Source: Methylomicrobium sp.
GTDB taxonomy: Bacteria > Pseudomonadota > Gammaproteobacteria > Methylococcales > Methylomonadaceae
NCBI GenBank assembly: GCA_018333785.1
Contig: JAGXSU010000086.1
Coordinates: 1 to 48,135 of the forward strand
Direction: 5' to 3'
DNA length: 48,135 nt
The position numbers were made by a program, and so were the translations under genes. Each line of letters begins with the position of its first letter. Positions within the stretch are counted from its first letter, which is position 1. The notes under the pieces are model-generated. The model was not told the DNA's origin. It saw only the letters and a list, made by a program, of their open reading frames with translations, and made no database searches. This document shows, piece by piece, positions 45,448 to 48,135 of the stretch.

Positions 45448-46290
45448 ATGGAACTCTCGGTTTTAACGCTGAACCTGCATACTTACCAGCAACATCCCCG
45501 TCATTGCTGTTTTGACACGATGCATCAGCATGAGCGGGAAGTGCATATCATCGCTGAAGCCATTGCTCATCTGCAGATAGATGTCATCGGTTTTCAGGAA
45601 GTTGGCGAGTACATGTACGATCCTGTTACCCATCCTTACGGTGAGTCACCGTCGAACATGGCTTTTAGGATTTGTAATAAATTGCGGAGCTGGGGACTTT
45701 GGTACCACCTTCATCAGGATTGGAGCCATATCGGCTTTTATCGCTGGCGAGAAGGTACTGCTATTTTGAGTCGCTATCCTATGCACCATAATTATTCGGC
45801 TTATGTTTCCAGAGACCACCGCCGAGACAATTACCTGTCCCGAAACGTCACGTTGTCCTGTATTGATGTGCCGTGGTTTGGGTTATTACATGTTGCCAAT
45901 GTCCACTTGAGTTGGGCGCATCATGGCTTTTTTGAAGAATTTTATAACCTTAAACAATTAATCTATTCGCGCCTGCATTTTGGTGTCAGAGCGGATTTGA
46001 TAGTAGGTGATTTCAATGCCCCTGCCGGCGAACAGGCGTATCAAGCTATTGTTGGCAATGGGGAATATGTGGATCAATATTACAGTGTGCATCCGCAGCG
46101 TTTTTACCAGCCCAGCTATCATGGCCAAATAGACGGCTGGAAAAACGAAAGTCCCAAGCGTATCGACTATATCTTTAAACGCAACGGTAACGCCATGCAT
46201 ATCAGGACGATGGATTTAATTTTCAATGATCATTTCTATCCTATCGTTTCAGATCATTTTGGTTATTTGGCCCGATTCGACCTCTTTTGA
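45448..46290 (+). CDS. Endonuclease/exonuclease/phosphatase-family protein
   Basis: A 280-residue protein from the ATG at 45448 (GGAG four bases before it; an upstream in-frame TTG is rejected). Motifs are those of the EEP superfamily: VLTLNLHTY, GFQEVGEY with the metal-binding Glu, LHVANVHLSW, VGDFNAP with Asp/Asn, KRIDYIF and the final SDHFGYLARF with the catalytic His. Its substrate (DNA, phosphoester or lipid) is not evident. No signal peptide is seen. Confidence 0.85.
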   Translation: MELSVLTLNLHTYQQHPRHCCFDTMHQHEREVHIIAEAIAHLQIDVIGFQEVGEYMYDPVTHPYGESPSNMAFRICNKLRSWGLWYHLHQDWSHIGFYRWREGTAILSRYPMHHNYSAYVSRDHRRDNYLSRNVTLSCIDVPWFGLLHVANVHLSWAHHGFFEEFYNLKQLIYSRLHFGVRADLIVGDFNAPAGEQAYQAIVGNGEYVDQYYSVHPQRFYQPSYHGQIDGWKNESPKRIDYIFKRNGNAMHIRTMDLIFNDHFYPIVSDHFGYLARFDLF

Positions 46291-46619
46291 GCTTAATCAT
46301 GCTTGATTAGCAAGCTGTCCATGAGGTCTGGATTTCGGCAATTCCCCGGCAATCCCTGATCGGGGCAAGATTTGCCGAAATGCCGCGGTCGGCTGCGGAT
46401 AAAGAGTTACCGTCAGGGTGGCAGATGGGTAGGGTGGATAAGCGACAGCGCATCCACCTTCAACAGCATTGACGGATGCGGCTGGGGAGTTCATTTTCCG
46501 GGTTGATGCCAAGCCTTCATTAACGTTAGAGCTGAAATATCATTAAAATCAGGTAATCACTTACATGACAACAACATCGTGCCGGGTCAAAGCCCTTCAA
46601 TTATTCCCAAATCGCATCA
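46291..46619. other. Intergenic region before eutB
   Basis: About 330 bases, with the dispersed repeat copy at 46416-46482. A short minus-strand frame lies across it and is not coding. No clear promoter or ribosome-binding site for eutB is seen. Confidence 0.45.
46416..46482. repeat. Dispersed repeat, copy B
   Basis: GGCAGATGGGTAGGGTGGAT then AAGCGACAGCGCATC and AACAGCATT, as in 23446-23512, with about six differences. It has the GGTGGAT...ATCCACC palindrome that copy A has partly lost. Confidence 0.65.
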
Positions 46620-48026
46620 ATGTATAAAACGCGTGTTGCCCATTTATCCTACGATTTTAGGAATTTGCGAAACCTGATGGCCAAAGCGACGCCGGCGCGG
46701 TCGGGCGATTATCTGGCCGGTGTGGCAGCCGTCAGTAATCTGGAACGCGTTGCTGCCCAATTTGTGCTGGCTGATGTGCCGCTTAAACAGTTTCTCAATG
46801 AAGCACTGGTGCCTTATGAACGGGATGAAGTCACACGTCTGATTATTGACGAACATGATCAGGCTGCATTTGCCCCTGTTAGCCACCTGACCGTAGGTGA
46901 TTTTCGCAACTGGTTATTATCTGAACATGCCACAACAGAGACGCTTTCTGCTATTTCAAAAGGCTTGACGCCGGAAATGGTAGCGGCCGTGTCTAAAATC
47001 ATGCGTATCCAGGATTTGATTCTGGTTGCCAAAAAATGTCGGGTGATTACCCGTTTCCGTAATACCATCGGCCTGGAAAACCGGTTTTCGACGCGTTTGC
47101 AACCCAATCATCCCACTGATGACCCGGCCGGCGTTGCGGCCAGTTTGCTGGACGGTTTGCTCTATGGCTGCGGTGATGCCGTTATCGGAATCAACCCGGC
47201 CACCGATAATCTTGAGGCGACCTTGCGCTTGTTGCACATGCTCAACGATGTCATCGAACGTTATCAAATTCCGACTCAAGCCTGTGTGTTGGCGCATGTC
47301 ACAACAACACTAAAAGCCATTGAACAGGGTGCTCCGGTCGATTTGGTCTTTCAGTCCATTGCCGGGACGCAAAAGGCCAATGACAGTTTCGGTATCAATT
47401 TAAGTTTATTGAAAGAAGCACACTCTGCAGCATTGGAACTGAAACGGGGCCCGCTGGGTAACAACTGCATGTATTTTGAAACCGGGCAGGGCAGTGCGTT
47501 ATCAGCGAATGCTCATGAAGGGTTGGATCAACAAACCTGCGAAGCCAGAGCTTATGCCGTTGCGCGAAAATTTTCACCGCTGCTGGTCAATACCGTGGTC
47601 GGATTTATAGGCCCCGAATACCTTTACGATGGGAAACAGATTATCCGCGCCGGTTTGGAAGATCATTTTTGCGGTAAATTATTGAGTCTGCCCATGGGCT
47701 GCGATGTCTGTTACACCAATCACGCCAAAGCCGATCAGGATGATATGGATATGTTGCTTACGCAATTTGCCATTGCCGGCGGCACCTTTGTCATGGGCGT
47801 ACCCGGTGCCGATGATGTCATGCTCAATTATCAATCCACATCGTTTCATGATGCGCTGTATGTACGTCAACTGATGGGTTTGCGACCGGCGCCTGAATTT
47901 GAACAGTGGCTTCAACAACACGAAATTTTTAACGCGTTTAATCAGTTGCAACAAAAGTCTGACGTGCCTGAACTGTTTAAATCGTCATTACAAAAGCTGC
48001 CTAAATTAAGGCTATGTTCGCGTTAG
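46620..48026 (+). CDS. eutB: Ethanolamine ammonia-lyase large subunit
   Basis: EutB is the catalytic subunit of the adenosylcobalamin-dependent enzyme that splits ethanolamine to acetaldehyde and ammonia. The 468 residues (E. coli 453) show SGDYLAGVAAVSNLERVAAQ near the start, FSTRLQPNHPTDDPAG, GCGDAVIGINPATDN, CVLAHVTTTLKAIEQGAP, LVFQSIAGTQKANDSFG, YFETGQGSALSANAHEG, NTVVGFIGPEYLYDGKQIIR and MGCDVCYTNHAKADQDD, all EutB hallmarks. A weak ribosome-binding site precedes the ATG. The small subunit EutC is needed for activity, but no eutC start is found in the 109 bases left in the window. Confidence 0.95.
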   Translation: MYKTRVAHLSYDFRNLRNLMAKATPARSGDYLAGVAAVSNLERVAAQFVLADVPLKQFLNEALVPYERDEVTRLIIDEHDQAAFAPVSHLTVGDFRNWLLSEHATTETLSAISKGLTPEMVAAVSKIMRIQDLILVAKKCRVITRFRNTIGLENRFSTRLQPNHPTDDPAGVAASLLDGLLYGCGDAVIGINPATDNLEATLRLLHMLNDVIERYQIPTQACVLAHVTTTLKAIEQGAPVDLVFQSIAGTQKANDSFGINLSLLKEAHSAALELKRGPLGNNCMYFETGQGSALSANAHEGLDQQTCEARAYAVARKFSPLLVNTVVGFIGPEYLYDGKQIIRAGLEDHFCGKLLSLPMGCDVCYTNHAKADQDDMDMLLTQFAIAGGTFVMGVPGADDVMLNYQSTSFHDALYVRQLMGLRPAPEFEQWLQQHEIFNAFNQLQQKSDVPELFKSSLQKLPKLRLCSR

Positions 48027-48047
48027 TAGTTGAAAGTAAATAAACAC

Positions 48048-48135
48048 CGTCATTCCGGCATGGATTGCCGGAGCCGTTAGACCGCGTAAGCGAATCCAGG
48101 TCACAAGGATGTGAAAGCCCAACGCCATCCATGGC
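48048..48135 (+). repeat. Dispersed repeat, forward copy, cut by window end
   Basis: CGTCATTCCGGCATGGATTG then CCGGAGCCGTTAGACCGCGT and AAGCGAATCCAGGTCACAAGG. It shares most bases with the reverse copy at 43151-43245. The right end runs past the window. Confidence 0.65.

Noticed and set aside
1-48135. CRISPR array, tRNA, rRNA or known riboswitch
   Set aside because: Looked for and not recognised; the repeats seen are palindromic and unspaced, not array-like.

Overview
The window looks like a piece of chromosome from a Gram-negative gammaproteobacterium. Its genes for acetyl-CoA carboxylase, DsbD, CutA, FxsA, UvrD and Kdp read like that group, and the exosortase D / VPLPA-CTERM pair, the PEP-CTERM-type exopolysaccharide genes and the many small dispersed repeats are typical of methanotrophs of the Methylococcales. 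The methanotroph link is an inference: no methane-oxidation gene is present. No tRNA, rRNA or CRISPR array was seen.

Layout. 1-7.0 kb is core metabolism: prmA (cut by the window edge) and aroQ-accB-accC on the minus strand, a cutA-dsbD-tlpA cluster on the minus strand (thiol redox in the envelope), and fxsA on the plus strand. 7.0-9.9 kb has a small membrane protein, a doubtful ORF and uvrD. 9.9-10.6 kb is non-coding and holds a 191-bp MITE-like element. 10.6-23.4 kb is a plus-strand exopolysaccharide island: export protein, outer-membrane barrel, chain-length determinant, tyrosine autokinase, AAA ATPase, gmd, fcl, wecC, wecB and a fused exosortase D/EpsI. It makes nucleotide sugars (GDP-fucose, UDP-ManNAcA) and exports a polymer, but it contains no glycosyltransferase, flippase or polymerase. 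A likely exosortase substrate, a VPLPA-CTERM metallophosphoesterase, lies at 40.5-42.4 kb.

23.8-26.4 kb is an alpha-glucan phosphorylase. 26.4-31.0 kb is a GC-richer insert carrying dabB-dabA, an energy-coupled inorganic-carbon uptake complex. It is preceded by a frameshifted LysR-type regulator remnant with two tandem palindromes 31 bp apart in the divergent promoter, and followed by decayed DNA: an interrupted ORF, an IS3-family remnant and a truncated MITE. 31.9-40.0 kb is a complete kdpFABCDE potassium-uptake operon, preceded by an unrecognised 26-codon ORF that overlaps kdpF.

40.1-48.1 kb holds the VPLPA phosphoesterase, a GGDEF/EAL c-di-GMP protein with a CBS-like sensor region, an endonuclease/exonuclease/phosphatase-family protein and eutB (ethanolamine ammonia-lyase large subunit). 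eutC is not within the remaining 109 bases. Several families of short palindromic repeats recur between genes across the window.
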